From Thioalkalivibrio nitratireducens (lineage in GTDB: Bacteria; Pseudomonadota; Gammaproteobacteria; Ectothiorhodospirales; Ectothiorhodospiraceae): 26,427 bases of DNA. This document shows, piece after piece, positions 10,008 through 18,400 of the stretch. Numbering within the stretch: the stretch's first letter is position 1; each line of letters begins with the position of its first letter. A model generated the notes under the pieces. The model searched no databases, was not told where the DNA came from, and saw only the letters and a list, made by a program, of their open reading frames with translations. The position numbers were made by a program, and so were the translations under genes. The stretch lies in the NCBI GenBank assembly GCA_011390385.1, contig JAABSN010000026.1, positions 1-26,427 of the forward strand, in the 5' to 3' direction.

Positions 10008-10061
10008 CGGCGATCGCCGATCGCGCCCGCTTCCCGGACGCTTATCCGCGCCAATTGGCGC
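10008..10061. promoter_or_regulatory. Two palindromes in the comEC/DUF2062 divergent region
   Basis: CGGCGATCGCCG (10008-10019, 12 bp) and GCGCCAATTGGCGC (10048-10061, 14 bp) are both perfect palindromes. Their centres are 41 bp apart, close to four helical turns, which would place two dimer sites on one face of the DNA. They lie between divergent starts, so an operator function for comEC, the DUF2062 gene or both is plausible. No regulator is recognised. Confidence 0.35.
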
Positions 10062-10073
10062 ATCCAGTGATCC

Positions 10074-10640
10074 ATGGCGAAAAAACTCATCAGGAAGTGG
10101 TTCCCGGCCTATGACTCGGTCCGGGGGCATCGCGCCCTGGAAATGCTGGGTCCGCGCCTGCGCGCGCCTGATCTGTGGCATCTGAACCGGCGCTCCGTCG
10201 CTGGTGCCTTTGCCGTAGGCCTTTTTGTCGCCTTCCTGCCCATACCCATGCAGATGCTGCTTGCGGCCGCGATCGCGATTGGGGTCCGCGTGAACCTGCC
10301 GGTATCGGTGCTGCTGGTCTGGGTATCCAATCCCCTGACCATGCCGCCCATATTCTACACCGCATACACCATCGGTCGCTGGATCCTGAATGAACCCAGG
10401 CGTTCATTCCACGTGGAGATTTCCGTCGAATGGTTGGCCGGAGACCTGCTGGCCATCTGGAAACCGCTGCTGACCGGCAGCCTTGTACTCGCCGTGATCG
10501 CTTCGGCCGCAGGCTATATCACGATTCGGATTCTCTGGCGCCTCAGCGTCGTCGAACGCCTGAAGATCCGACAGGTCCGCCTGCGGCGCAAGCTGATGAA
10601 AAGCCAGCAGAACCCCTACCGGACGAAGAGCGGCTCCTAG
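10074..10640 (+). CDS. DUF2062 domain membrane protein
   Basis: Conserved inner-membrane protein of unknown function, 188 residues. The DUF2062 core is clear: RRSVAGAFAVGLFVAFLPIP (about 39-58), a helix MQMLLAAAIAIGVRVNLPVS, then VSNPLTMPPIFYTAYTIGRWIL (about 88-109), followed by a helix near 138-160. The N-terminus is basic (MAKKLIRKWFP) and the C-terminus is highly basic (VVERLKIRQVRLRRKLMKS), so both ends probably face the cytoplasm. The family often sits beside comEC and lol genes in Pseudomonas, as here, but I know of no proven role. The stop codon TAG lies inside a hairpin shared with the converging lolD gene. Confidence 0.85.
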   Translation: MAKKLIRKWFPAYDSVRGHRALEMLGPRLRAPDLWHLNRRSVAGAFAVGLFVAFLPIPMQMLLAAAIAIGVRVNLPVSVLLVWVSNPLTMPPIFYTAYTIGRWILNEPRRSFHVEISVEWLAGDLLAIWKPLLTGSLVLAVIASAAGYITIRILWRLSVVERLKIRQVRLRRKLMKSQQNPYRTKSGS

Positions 10641-10666
10641 GAGCCTGTCGGACCTGGGCTCCTAGG
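10636..10666. terminator. Bidirectional hairpin spanning both converging stop codons
   Basis: CCTAGGAGCC (10636-10645) and GGCTCCTAGG (10657-10666) form a perfect 10-bp inverted repeat, with two further G-T wobbles and a seven-base loop. The left arm contains the TAG of the DUF2062 gene (10638-10640) and the right arm contains the TAG of lolD (complement of 10662-10664). There is no U-run on either side, so it is not a canonical intrinsic terminator. It may stabilise both 3' ends or act with Rho. Confidence 0.55.
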
Positions 10667-11348
10667 CCGGCTCCAGCAAGCCATTCACGATCCTGATGGT
10701 GCGGTCCATGCTTGCGGCCAGGGCCGGGTCGTGCGTGACCAGCGCCAATGCACTGCCACTCGCCCGATTCATCTCCCGCAGCAGTTCGAACACGCGGTGG
10801 GCTCGATCACGGTCCAGATTGCCTGTTGGCTCGTCGGCCAGAATGACCGCCGGGTGGGTGACCATGGCCCGGGCAATCGCCACCCGTTGCCGCTCACCCC
10901 CGGAGAGTTCCGCAGGTTTGTGCGCGGCGCGATCGGCGAGGTCCACGCGCCCGAGCCATTCGGCCGCCTCGGCTTTTGCCTTGCGGGTCGAATCGCCCCG
11001 GATCATCAACGGAATTGCCACGTTTTCCATCGCCGTGAACTCGGGCAGCAGATGGTGAAACTGATACACGAATCCGATATGCCGGTTGCGCAGGACTCCA
11101 CGCTGCGCATCGCTGATTCGTGCCCAGTCCTGCCCGAAGATCGCGACTCGTCCCGCAGTGGGCAGGTCCAGGCCACCAAGGAGTTGCAGCAGCGTGCTCT
11201 TGCCCGAACCCGATACCCCGATGATCGCGAGTTGATCGCCCCGCCGGATCTCCAGGTCGATTCCCCTGAGGACGCTGACGTCGAGTGTGCCTTCGCGGAA
11301 ACGCCGCTCCAGCCCCTCTGATTCAAGAATGACCTCCGCGTCATTCAT
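10662..11348 (-). CDS. lolD: Lipoprotein-releasing system ATP-binding protein LolD
   Basis: ABC ATPase that powers release of outer-membrane lipoproteins from the inner membrane to LolA. The 228 residues show Walker A GVSGSGKS (44-51), the Q-loop and the family-typical YQFHHLLPEFTAMENV (95-110), signature LSGGE (148-152) and Walker B VILADEPTG (168-176). The MacB/LolD-type FHHLLPEFTA stretch and the permease neighbour support LolD over MacB or FtsE. The ATG overlaps the end of lolC by eight bases, so the two subunits are translationally coupled. No second permease gene follows; the next gene converges on it. Confidence 0.95.
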   Translation of the reverse strand: MNDAEVILESEGLERRFREGTLDVSVLRGIDLEIRRGDQLAIIGVSGSGKSTLLQLLGGLDLPTAGRVAIFGQDWARISDAQRGVLRNRHIGFVYQFHHLLPEFTAMENVAIPLMIRGDSTRKAKAEAAEWLGRVDLADRAAHKPAELSGGERQRVAIARAMVTHPAVILADEPTGNLDRDRAHRVFELLREMNRASGSALALVTHDPALAASMDRTIRIVNGLLEPA

Positions 11349-12591
11349 AGCGAAGGGCCTCGGCCGGCCGTGTGCGGGCGGCGCGCCAGGCCGGAAACAG
11401 CGTGGCGAGCAATGTCAGGACAAAGGCCAGTCCGCTGACACGCAATACATCCTGAAGGCGAAGATCGCTCGGTAACTCATTGATATAGTAAACATCTGCG
11501 GAGAGAAACTGCGTTCCAGTCACGCGCTCGATGAACGGAACGACGACGTCGATATTCAATGCCAGGCTGACTCCCCCAATCACCCCGAGCAGCACACCAA
11601 CCGCACCGATGATCACCCCTTGCACGATGAATACAAGCATTACCGAAGCCGGTTTCAACCCGAGGGTCCGCAGAATCGCGATGTCCGATTGCTTGTCAGT
11701 CACCAGCATCACCAGCGTCGATACGATATTGAACGCCGCAACCGCGACGATCAGCGAAAGAATGATGAACATCACCACCTTTTCCATCTGGATCGCGCGG
11801 AACAGGCTGGCATGCTGCTGGGTCCAGTCCGAAACCCGGAACAGACCCCCGAGCGAACGGGCCACGTCGCGGCTGACCACACCCGCCTGCATCATGTCGC
11901 TCAGTCGCAGACGCAGACCGGTCACGCCTTCCCCCGTCTGGAACACCGCGCGGGCGTCGTCGAGATGAATGAAGGCCGTGCTCCGATCAAACTCGTACAT
12001 CCCGACTTCGAACAGACCGGCCACCACGAAGCGGCGCATGCGCGGCAACACACCCGCCGGGGTCACACTGGCCTGAGGCGCCATCAACACCACATTGTCA
12101 CCGACACGGACCCCAAGCTGGATCGCCAGCTCATAGCCGAGAATGATGCGAAACAAACCACTCTCCAGATCCTCGAGGCTACCCCGGATCATGTGCTCCT
12201 CGATCTGCGCTACGCGCTGCTCTGGTGCCGGATCGACTCCACGAACCAGCGCACCCGAAATGTTCCCAAGGGCGCTGAGCATCGCCTCTCCCGCGACATA
12301 GGGCGCCACTGCCAGGACGCGGGAATCCGCATTCTCGACGCGCCCGGACACCCGTTCCCAATCCTTCAGCGAGCCATCCAGCGCCTGAATGGTGGCGTGT
12401 GAGGCCATTCCAAGGATGCGGTCACGCAACTCGCGCTCGAACCCATTCATGACTGACAGTACCGTGATCAACGCTGTCACACCGAGTACCAGCCCGACCA
12501 TGGACACCACAGAGATAAACGAGATGAAGTGATTACGGCGCTTTGCCCGCGTGTAGCGCAGACCAATGGCAATCGGAAGCGGCTTGAACAT
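11341..12591 (-). CDS. lolC: Lipoprotein-releasing system transmembrane protein LolC/LolE type
   Basis: Inner-membrane permease that captures lipoproteins for LolA. With the start at 12589-12591 it has 416 residues, the usual LolC/LolE length. The opening MFKPLPIAIGLRYTRAKRRNHFISFISVVSM is the classical LolC/E N-terminus, followed by the first membrane segment (about 25-50: VVSMVGLVLGVTALITVLSVMNG without break), a large periplasmic MacB-like domain (about 50-270), three C-terminal helices and the motif YYINELPSDL near the end. A longer in-frame start at 12783 would add 64 residues read from the upstream divergent region and is rejected. Because only one permease is paired with lolD, it may act as a LolF-type homodimer. 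Another copy elsewhere in the genome would make it LolC or LolE. Confidence 0.92.
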   Translation of the reverse strand: MFKPLPIAIGLRYTRAKRRNHFISFISVVSMVGLVLGVTALITVLSVMNGFERELRDRILGMASHATIQALDGSLKDWERVSGRVENADSRVLAVAPYVAGEAMLSALGNISGALVRGVDPAPEQRVAQIEEHMIRGSLEDLESGLFRIILGYELAIQLGVRVGDNVVLMAPQASVTPAGVLPRMRRFVVAGLFEVGMYEFDRSTAFIHLDDARAVFQTGEGVTGLRLRLSDMMQAGVVSRDVARSLGGLFRVSDWTQQHASLFRAIQMEKVVMFIILSLIVAVAAFNIVSTLVMLVTDKQSDIAILRTLGLKPASVMLVFIVQGVIIGAVGVLLGVIGGVSLALNIDVVVPFIERVTGTQFLSADVYYINELPSDLRLQDVLRVSGLAFVLTLLATLFPAWRAARTRPAEALRYE

Positions 12592-12649
12592 GCGCGAATC
12601 ATGCCAGAGCCGAAGCCCGCCGCCTACCTTTCGCAACCGGATGACCGAA

Positions 12650-12688
12650 CGGCATCGGAATGCCATCGGCCCGATGCCGGTGTATGAT
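12650..12688 (+). promoter_or_regulatory. Inverted repeat and -10 box upstream of the secreted protein-aguAB operon
   Basis: CGGCATCGG (12650-12658) and CCGATGCCG (12671-12679) are perfect 9-bp inverted repeats separated by 12 bases. Four bases downstream is TATGAT (12683-12688), a five-of-six -10 match. A repressor dimer bound here would cover the -35 to -10 region. The region lies between the divergent lolC and the secreted-protein gene. No convincing -35 hexamer is present. Confidence 0.35.
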
Positions 12689-12720
12689 CCCGGGAACGGT
12701 CTCGAAACGGGAGCATATGC

Positions 12721-13047
12721 ATGTCCGGGGGAATCATGCCATTGCGGCTGCTGGCCACCCTGTTGTGCCTGATCCTCGCCCACCCCGTGCAGGCAGAGAT
12801 CCTTCAGCTTGCACCCGATACCTATGCGGTGATCAAGGAGCCCGGGCTACCGGTGCGCGGCGAGCACCGCATCCGGGTCATCGAGCGGCACGGCGAACCG
12901 CTGCGCCGCCATCCGCCCGTCGGCGGCACCGCAGCTTCCCACCCCCTGATCACTCGCTGGGATTACCCCGGGTTCTCGGTCATTTTCGAGAATGCCTTCG
13001 TCCTGCACAGCGTAGTGCACGGGCCAAACACACCCCAGCCCCGATGA
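12721..13047 (+). CDS. Small secreted protein, possibly BamE/SmpA-like
   Basis: A 108-residue protein with a clear Sec signal peptide: hydrophobic LRLLATLLCLILAHPVQA ending in the AXA-like VQA|E site, with no lipobox cysteine. The mature part has the pattern VRGEHRIRVIERHGEPLRRH, then PLITRWDYPGFSVIFENAFVLHSVV. This resembles small gammaproteobacterial periplasmic proteins of the BamE/SmpA-like type (G-x-P followed by W-Y-F-V-F). That relation is a pattern judgement, not a proven homology, and the function is unknown. ATG at 12721 is preferred because GGGAG lies seven bases upstream; ATG at 12736 is possible but its G-run is only three bases away. Its stop overlaps the aguA start by ATGA, so synthesis of a periplasmic protein is coupled to that of a cytosolic enzyme. 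Confidence 0.72.
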   Translation: MSGGIMPLRLLATLLCLILAHPVQAEILQLAPDTYAVIKEPGLPVRGEHRIRVIERHGEPLRRHPPVGGTAASHPLITRWDYPGFSVIFENAFVLHSVVHGPNTPQPR

Positions 13048-14093
13048 CAACCGTTCCATCTCGCCGCCGGCTGCCCGCGGAATGGGAGCCGCAGAGCGGA
13101 GTCCAGCTGACCTGGCCACACGGAAATACTGACTGGGCCCCCAGACTCGATCGCGTCGAGCCTGTTTTCGCGGCGATCGGAGCCGCGATCGCGCGGCACG
13201 AATCATTACTGGTGGTCTGCCAGGATACCGAACACCGCGCCCATGTACTGTCGCTCCTTGCTCAGAGTGGAGCCGATCTCGATCGCGTGCAGCTCGGTAT
13301 CGCGCCGGCCGATGACACCTGGGCTCGCGACCACGGCCCGATTACCGTACTCGATGACGAGCAGCCGCTACTGCTGGACTTCACATTCAATGGCTGGGGC
13401 GGAAAATTCCCTGCTGACCGGGACAACCTGATTACCCGAACCCTGTCCGGCCAGGGTCGATTCGGTACAGTCCCGGTTGAAACGATCGAGCTCGTCCTCG
13501 AGGGGGGCAGTATCGAGTCGGATGGTGCCGGCACCATCATGACCACCAGTCAATGCCTTCTGACACCCAGCCGCAACGCTGGCCTGTCGCGGAACGACCT
13601 GGAACAGCGCCTCCACCAGCACCTGGGTGCCGAGCGGGTACTGTGGCTGGACCACGGACACCTGGACGGTGACGACACCGATAGCCACATCGATACCCTG
13701 GCGCGTTTCTGCGATCCCGGCACCATTGCCCACGTGCAGTGCGACGATCCCGACGACGCCCAGCACGCCGGCCTGCGCCGGATGGCCGAGCAGATCGCCG
13801 GATTCCGGCAACCCTCGGGCCAGCCCTATACGCTCGTCGGCCTGCCGCAACCCGCGCCGATTCGCGATGGTGACCAGCGCCTGCCGGCGACATACGCGAA
13901 CTTTCTCGTGATCAACGAGGCCGTGCTGGTGCCGGTGTACGACGATCCAGCCGACGCCATGGCTCTCGAAACGATTGGCGCCGCCTTCGCCGGACGCAGC
14001 GTGGTGGGTGTCGACTGCCGCGAACTGATCCGCCAGGGCGGCAGCCTGCATTGCCTGACCATGCAGTTCCCTGCTGGCGTTCTGCCCCACTGA
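13044..14093 (+). CDS. aguA: Agmatine deiminase
   Basis: Hydrolyses agmatine to N-carbamoylputrescine and ammonia, the first step of the deiminase route to putrescine. The 349 residues belong to the peptidyl-arginine/agmatine deiminase family: RRLPAEWEPQSGVQLTWPH at the N-terminus, DDTWARDHGPI (90-100), FNGWGGKF (115-122), LEGGSIESDG (152-161), DSHIDTLARF with catalytic His215 and Asp217, and the nucleophilic cysteine in GGSLHC (Cys337). All catalytic residues are present. The start at 13044 gives the family N-terminus; a longer frame open back to 12660 is the out-of-frame overlap of the preceding gene. aguB follows after 26 bases, so the two steps are encoded together. No arginine decarboxylase is in the window. 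Confidence 0.93.
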   Translation: MTTVPSRRRLPAEWEPQSGVQLTWPHGNTDWAPRLDRVEPVFAAIGAAIARHESLLVVCQDTEHRAHVLSLLAQSGADLDRVQLGIAPADDTWARDHGPITVLDDEQPLLLDFTFNGWGGKFPADRDNLITRTLSGQGRFGTVPVETIELVLEGGSIESDGAGTIMTTSQCLLTPSRNAGLSRNDLEQRLHQHLGAERVLWLDHGHLDGDDTDSHIDTLARFCDPGTIAHVQCDDPDDAQHAGLRRMAEQIAGFRQPSGQPYTLVGLPQPAPIRDGDQRLPATYANFLVINEAVLVPVYDDPADAMALETIGAAFAGRSVVGVDCRELIRQGGSLHCLTMQFPAGVLPH

Positions 14094-14119
14094 GTCGCCC
14101 TGGTTCCCGAGGTACCCCG

Positions 14120-14995
14120 ATGCACGTCGCCCTGATCCAGCACCGCAACGCCACCGACCGCGACAGCAATCTGGCCGCGACCGCTGCCGCTGTGGCGCAG
14201 GCCGCGGAAGACGGCGCGGAACTCGTGGTACTGGCCGAACTCCATACCGGCCCCTATTTCTGCCAGATCGAAACTCCTGCGGAATTCGACCGCGCCGAAA
14301 CCATCCCCGGGCCTTCCACTCAAGCCCTGTCGGCACTGGCCCGCGAACATCACGTCGTGCTGGTTGGCTCGCTGTTCGAGCGCCGCGCACCCGGGCTTTA
14401 TCACAATACGGCGGTCGTTTTCGAGCGCGACGGACGGGTCGCAGGCCAATATCGCAAGATGCACATCCCGGACGATCCGGGCTATTACGAAAAATACTAT
14501 TTCACTCCCGGAGATCTCGGCTTCAAGCCGATCGATACCTCGGTCGGCCGCCTGGGCGTTCTCGTCTGCTGGGATCAGTGGTATCCCGAGGCGGCCCGGC
14601 TGATGGCGCTCGCCGGCGCCGAGTGCCTGATCTATCCCACCGCCATCGGCTGGGACCCGGAGGATACCCCGGAGGAACGGGCACGCCAGCGCGAGGCGTG
14701 GATCACCGTCCAGCGCGGCCACGCCGTCGCCAACAACCTGCCGGTGCTCGCGTGCAACCGGATCGGGTTCGAAGCGGACCCATCCGGGACTGGCGCCGGG
14801 GCCGATTTCTGGGGTTCGAGCTTCATCGCCGGCCCGCAGGGAGAATTGCTTGCCCAGGCCGGCTCGGATACACCCGCGATTCTCGCCGCGACACTTGATC
14901 CGGCGCGTACCGAACAGGTCCGCCGCCAATGGCCGTTTCTGCGCGATCGTCGTATCGACGCCTACGAAGGGCTACTGCGGCGGTTCATCGACTGA
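14120..14995 (+). CDS. aguB: N-carbamoylputrescine amidohydrolase
   Basis: Nitrilase-superfamily enzyme that hydrolyses N-carbamoylputrescine to putrescine, CO2 and ammonia. The 291 residues carry the catalytic triad Glu40 (LVVLAELHTGPYF), Lys113 (YRKMHIPDDPGYYEKYYF) and Cys150 (VLVCWDQWYPEAAR). The PDDPGYYEKYYFTPGD segment is typical of the plant/bacterial AguB group and separates it from other omega-amidases. GAGG precedes the ATG by seven bases. It is the partner of aguA immediately upstream. Family members usually form large homo-oligomers in the cytosol. Confidence 0.93.
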   Translation: MHVALIQHRNATDRDSNLAATAAAVAQAAEDGAELVVLAELHTGPYFCQIETPAEFDRAETIPGPSTQALSALAREHHVVLVGSLFERRAPGLYHNTAVVFERDGRVAGQYRKMHIPDDPGYYEKYYFTPGDLGFKPIDTSVGRLGVLVCWDQWYPEAARLMALAGAECLIYPTAIGWDPEDTPEERARQREAWITVQRGHAVANNLPVLACNRIGFEADPSGTGAGADFWGSSFIAGPQGELLAQAGSDTPAILAATLDPARTEQVRRQWPFLRDRRIDAYEGLLRRFID

Positions 14996-15068
14996 ATCCG
15001 GATCAGCGACGGAACTCACGGAGGACGAAAGGCATCGAACAATTCCACCCGCAAACAGGAATTTGACG

Positions 15069-15278
15069 ATGAATCTGAAACCCACAGTCAACGTAGGCGT
15101 CATTGACCGCGGCCTGCGCATTGCCGTCGGCGTCATCCTTCTGGCCCTGGTCTTTGTCGGTCCGCAGACACTCTGGGGCCTGCTCGGAATCATCCCGCTG
15201 GCGACCGGTGTGATGCGCTGGTGTCCCGCATACAGCCTGTTGGGGATGAACAGCTGTGGTGCCACCGGCCCGCGTTGA
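15069..15278 (+). CDS. DUF2892 (YgaP-like) small membrane protein
   Basis: A 69-residue protein with two hydrophobic segments (about 16-35 and 36-50) and the ending MRWCPAYSLLGMNSCG. The N-terminal NVGVIDRGLRIAVGV plus the CPAYxLLGxxxC tail is the hallmark of DUF2892, the membrane part of YgaP-type rhodanese proteins, here without a rhodanese domain. Its role is unknown; the family is often linked to sulfur or respiratory metabolism by context, and nothing here adds to that. AGGA lies eight bases upstream of the ATG. It follows aguB by 73 bases with no terminator seen between them, so it could be the last gene of that operon. Confidence 0.8.
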   Translation: MNLKPTVNVGVIDRGLRIAVGVILLALVFVGPQTLWGLLGIIPLATGVMRWCPAYSLLGMNSCGATGPR

Positions 15279-15288
15279 CATATCGGGC

Positions 15289-15320
15289 GCGGTGATGACG
15301 CCAGATCGCGTGGTCACCGC
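15289..15320 (+). terminator. Hairpin after the agu-DUF2892 genes
   Basis: GCGGTGA (15289-15295) pairs with TCACCGC (15314-15320). After a wobble and a G-G mismatch, ACGC pairs with GCGT around a six-base loop. It starts ten bases after the DUF2892 stop and is followed by ATTGTTGC, which is only weakly T-rich. It lies before the mfd promoter, a sensible place for termination. Confidence 0.5.
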
Positions 15321-15371
15321 ATTGTTGCACTGAACTCCCGCAGGCAGGCCGCACACGATCGCCATGCTCCG

Positions 15372-15377
15372 TATAAT
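15372..15377 (+). promoter_or_regulatory. -10 box of the mfd promoter
   Basis: A perfect TATAAT lies 33 bases upstream of the mfd ATG, in a GC-rich region where such a hexamer is unlikely by chance. The -35 region is poor (no hexamer near TTGACA at 16-18 bases). The predicted transcript would begin near 15384, with a leader of about 27 nt. Confidence 0.55.
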
Positions 15378-15410
15378 GCGCGGACTCCACCTCCAGACAG
15401 TGAACGCGAC

Positions 15411-18400
15411 ATGGCCGATGCCACCCGCGACCCCCTGAAACCCGGTCGTCTCCCCTCCTCTGGTTTCGAAACCTGGACAGACCTCGGGTTCACGCCCGCG
15501 GTTCTGGCGCTGGCGCAGGCCGCCGCCGCTTTCGAACATCCCCTGCTCGTGGTGACCGAAAGCACCGAGGCCGCCGACCAATGGATCGATGAATGGCGTT
15601 TCTTCGCCTCCGGAACCGACCTGCCGATCCTGCGTCTGCCCGATTGGGAGACGCTGCCGTTCGATGTCTTCTCACCCCACGAAGACATCGTTTCCGAACG
15701 CCTGCGCACGCTGCACCGACTTCCGGGGCTGCGCCGCGGACTGGTGGTCGTTCCGGTCGCAACATTGATGCAGCGCCTGCCGCCGCGGCAATGGCTGCAG
15801 GGCGAATGTCTGGCCCTGACGGTCGGCCAGCGCCTCGATCGACTGGACCTGCGGCAGAATCTCGCCGATGCCGGTTATCAGTCCGTTCAACAGGTGCTGA
15901 CGCATGGCGAATTCGCGGTACGCGGCGAGATTCTGGATGTGTTTCCGATGGGAGCCATGCTCCCTGTGCGGGTCGAATTCCTCGATGACGAAGTCGACTC
16001 GCTGCGCCACTTTGATCCCGAAACCCAGCGCTCCACCGAACGGATCGAACGGCTCGATGTACTGCCCAGTCACGAGTTCCCGCTGAACGCCGAATCGATC
16101 AAGGCCTTTCGGGGTCGTTATCGTACCCGGTTCTCCGGCGACCCGACCCGGCACGCCATCTACCGCGACGTGAGCGAGGGGCTGGCCCCCGCGGGCGTGG
16201 AATCCTATCTGCCGCTGTTTTTCGAGCAATTGGACACGCTGTTCGAATACTGCCCGGAGGCTCGAGTCGTACAGTTCGGCGATATCGCCGGAGCCGCCGG
16301 TCGGTTCGCGGCCGAGGTCCTTGCCCGCTTCGATCAGCTGGGCCATCAGGCCGACCGCCCACTCCTGCCCCCGGGCGAACTGTACCTCGACGAAAACACG
16401 CTGGCGGCGGCGCTTGCCGGGCGGTCCGGAATCGGGCTGGGGCCGGCCGCCGCGCCGCTGCCGTCCGGGCGCGGGCGCAGCGTCGCCTTCAACCGTGCGA
16501 CGCTGCCCGAGCTCGGTATCCAGCAGGGGCGTCCGGAACCGGCGGAACGCCTGCGCAGCTTCCTTGATGGCCGCGAGCGGGTTCTGCTCACCGCCGAATC
16601 CGCCGGGCGGCGCGAGGCGTTGCTCACGCTGCTGCGCGAACAGCAGATCACCGCCGAGCCGGTCGAGGACTGGCCTTCGTTTGTTGCTGCAGCCGAAATT
16701 CCGGCCATGCTGACGGTGGCCACGCTGTCCGAGGGTTTTCTGCTCCCCGGCAACCTTGCAGTGGTGCCCGAGAATGCCCTGTTCGGAGAGCGCGCACTGC
16801 AGTCCCGGCGGCGTGCCAAGCCGACCCGCGATGCCGACGCCATCATCCAGAATCTCAACGACCTGCATATCGGAGCCCCGGTGGTGCACGAGGAGAACGG
16901 CGTCGGCCGTTACCTCGGGCTGCAGACCCTGACCATCAACGGCCAGCCCGCGGAATTTCTCACCCTGGAGTACGCGGACGAGGCCAGGCTGTACGTTCCC
17001 GTATCGTCGCTGCATCTGATCAGCCGTTACACCGGCGCCGACGGCGAACACGCACCCCTGCACCGTCTCGGCAGCGAGCAATGGACCCGTGCCCGGCGCA
17101 AGGCAGCGGAGAAGGCCCGGGATGTCGCCGCGGAACTGCTCGAGATTCACGCCCGCCGAGCCGCACGCGAGGGCACCGCCTTTGCCGTCGAAACGCCCGA
17201 ATACCACGCCTTCGCCGCAGCCTTCCCGTTCGAGGAGACGGCCGATCAGGCCCAGGCGATCGACGCGGTTCTTGCCGACATGGCCGCCGGCACGCCGATG
17301 GACCGTGTGGTCTGTGGGGATGTCGGCTTCGGCAAGACCGAGGTGGCGATGCGTGCCGCCTTCGTGGCGGTTCAAAACAATCGACAGGTCGCGGTGCTGG
17401 TACCCACAACGCTGCTGGCGCAGCAGCATGGCCAGAACTTCAGCGACCGCTTTGCGGACTGGCCTGTGCGCGTGGAAGCGCTATCCCGTTTCCGCAGCAC
17501 GAAAGACCAGACTTCTGTACTGCAGGGAATGGCCGACGGCACGGTCGACATCGTGATTGGCACCCACAAGCTCCTGCAGAGCGGACTCGAGTTCCGCAAT
17601 CTGGGGCTGGTCATCGTCGACGAGGAGCAGCGCTTTGGCGTACGTCACAAGGAATCGCTGAAAAAACTCCGCGCAGAGGTCGACATGCTGACCCTGACCG
17701 CAACCCCGATCCCCCGCACCCTGAACATGGCGCTCGCCGGTCTGCGGGATCTGTCCATCATCGCCACGCCTCCACGCGCGCGCCTCGCCATCAAGACCTT
17801 CGTCAACGAGTGGAACGATGCCATCATTCAGGAGGCCTGCCTGCGCGAAATGCGCCGGGGTGGCCAGGTTTACTTTCTCCACAATGAAGTCGAAACCATC
17901 ACCCGTACCGCGGAACGACTCCAGGATCTGCTACCCGGCGCGCGCATCGGTATTGCGCACGGACAGATGCGCGAGCGCGACCTGGAACAGGTCATGCTCG
18001 ATTTCTACCATCGCCGGTTCAATGTACTCGTGTGCACCACCATCATCGAAACCGGCATCGACGTGCCGACGGCCAACACCATCATCATGAACCGCGCCGA
18101 CAAACTGGGACTTTCGCAGATGCACCAGCTGCGTGGTCGGGTCGGACGCTCGCATCATCGTGCGTATGCGTATCTGCTGACGCCTCCGCCCAAGGCGATG
18201 ACCGCGGATGCCCGCAAGCGACTCGAGGCCATCGCTTCGCTCGAGGATCTCGGGGTCGGCTTCGCCCTGGCCAGCCACGATCTCGAGATTCGCGGCGCGG
18301 GCGAACTGCTCGGCGCGGAACAGAGCGGTCAGATCACCGAGGTCGGATTTTCCCTGTACAACGACTTGCTGAACCGCGCGGTGAACGCGCTGCGTGCGGG

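Noticed and set aside
12592..12783. 64-residue N-terminal extension of LolC
   Set aside because: The extension lies in the divergent promoter region and precedes the classical LolC start MFKPLPIAIGLRYTRAKRRN.
15672..17429. 585-codon minus-strand frame opposite mfd
   Set aside because: Antisense shadow of the Mfd coding frame, with no motif; explained by codon bias.
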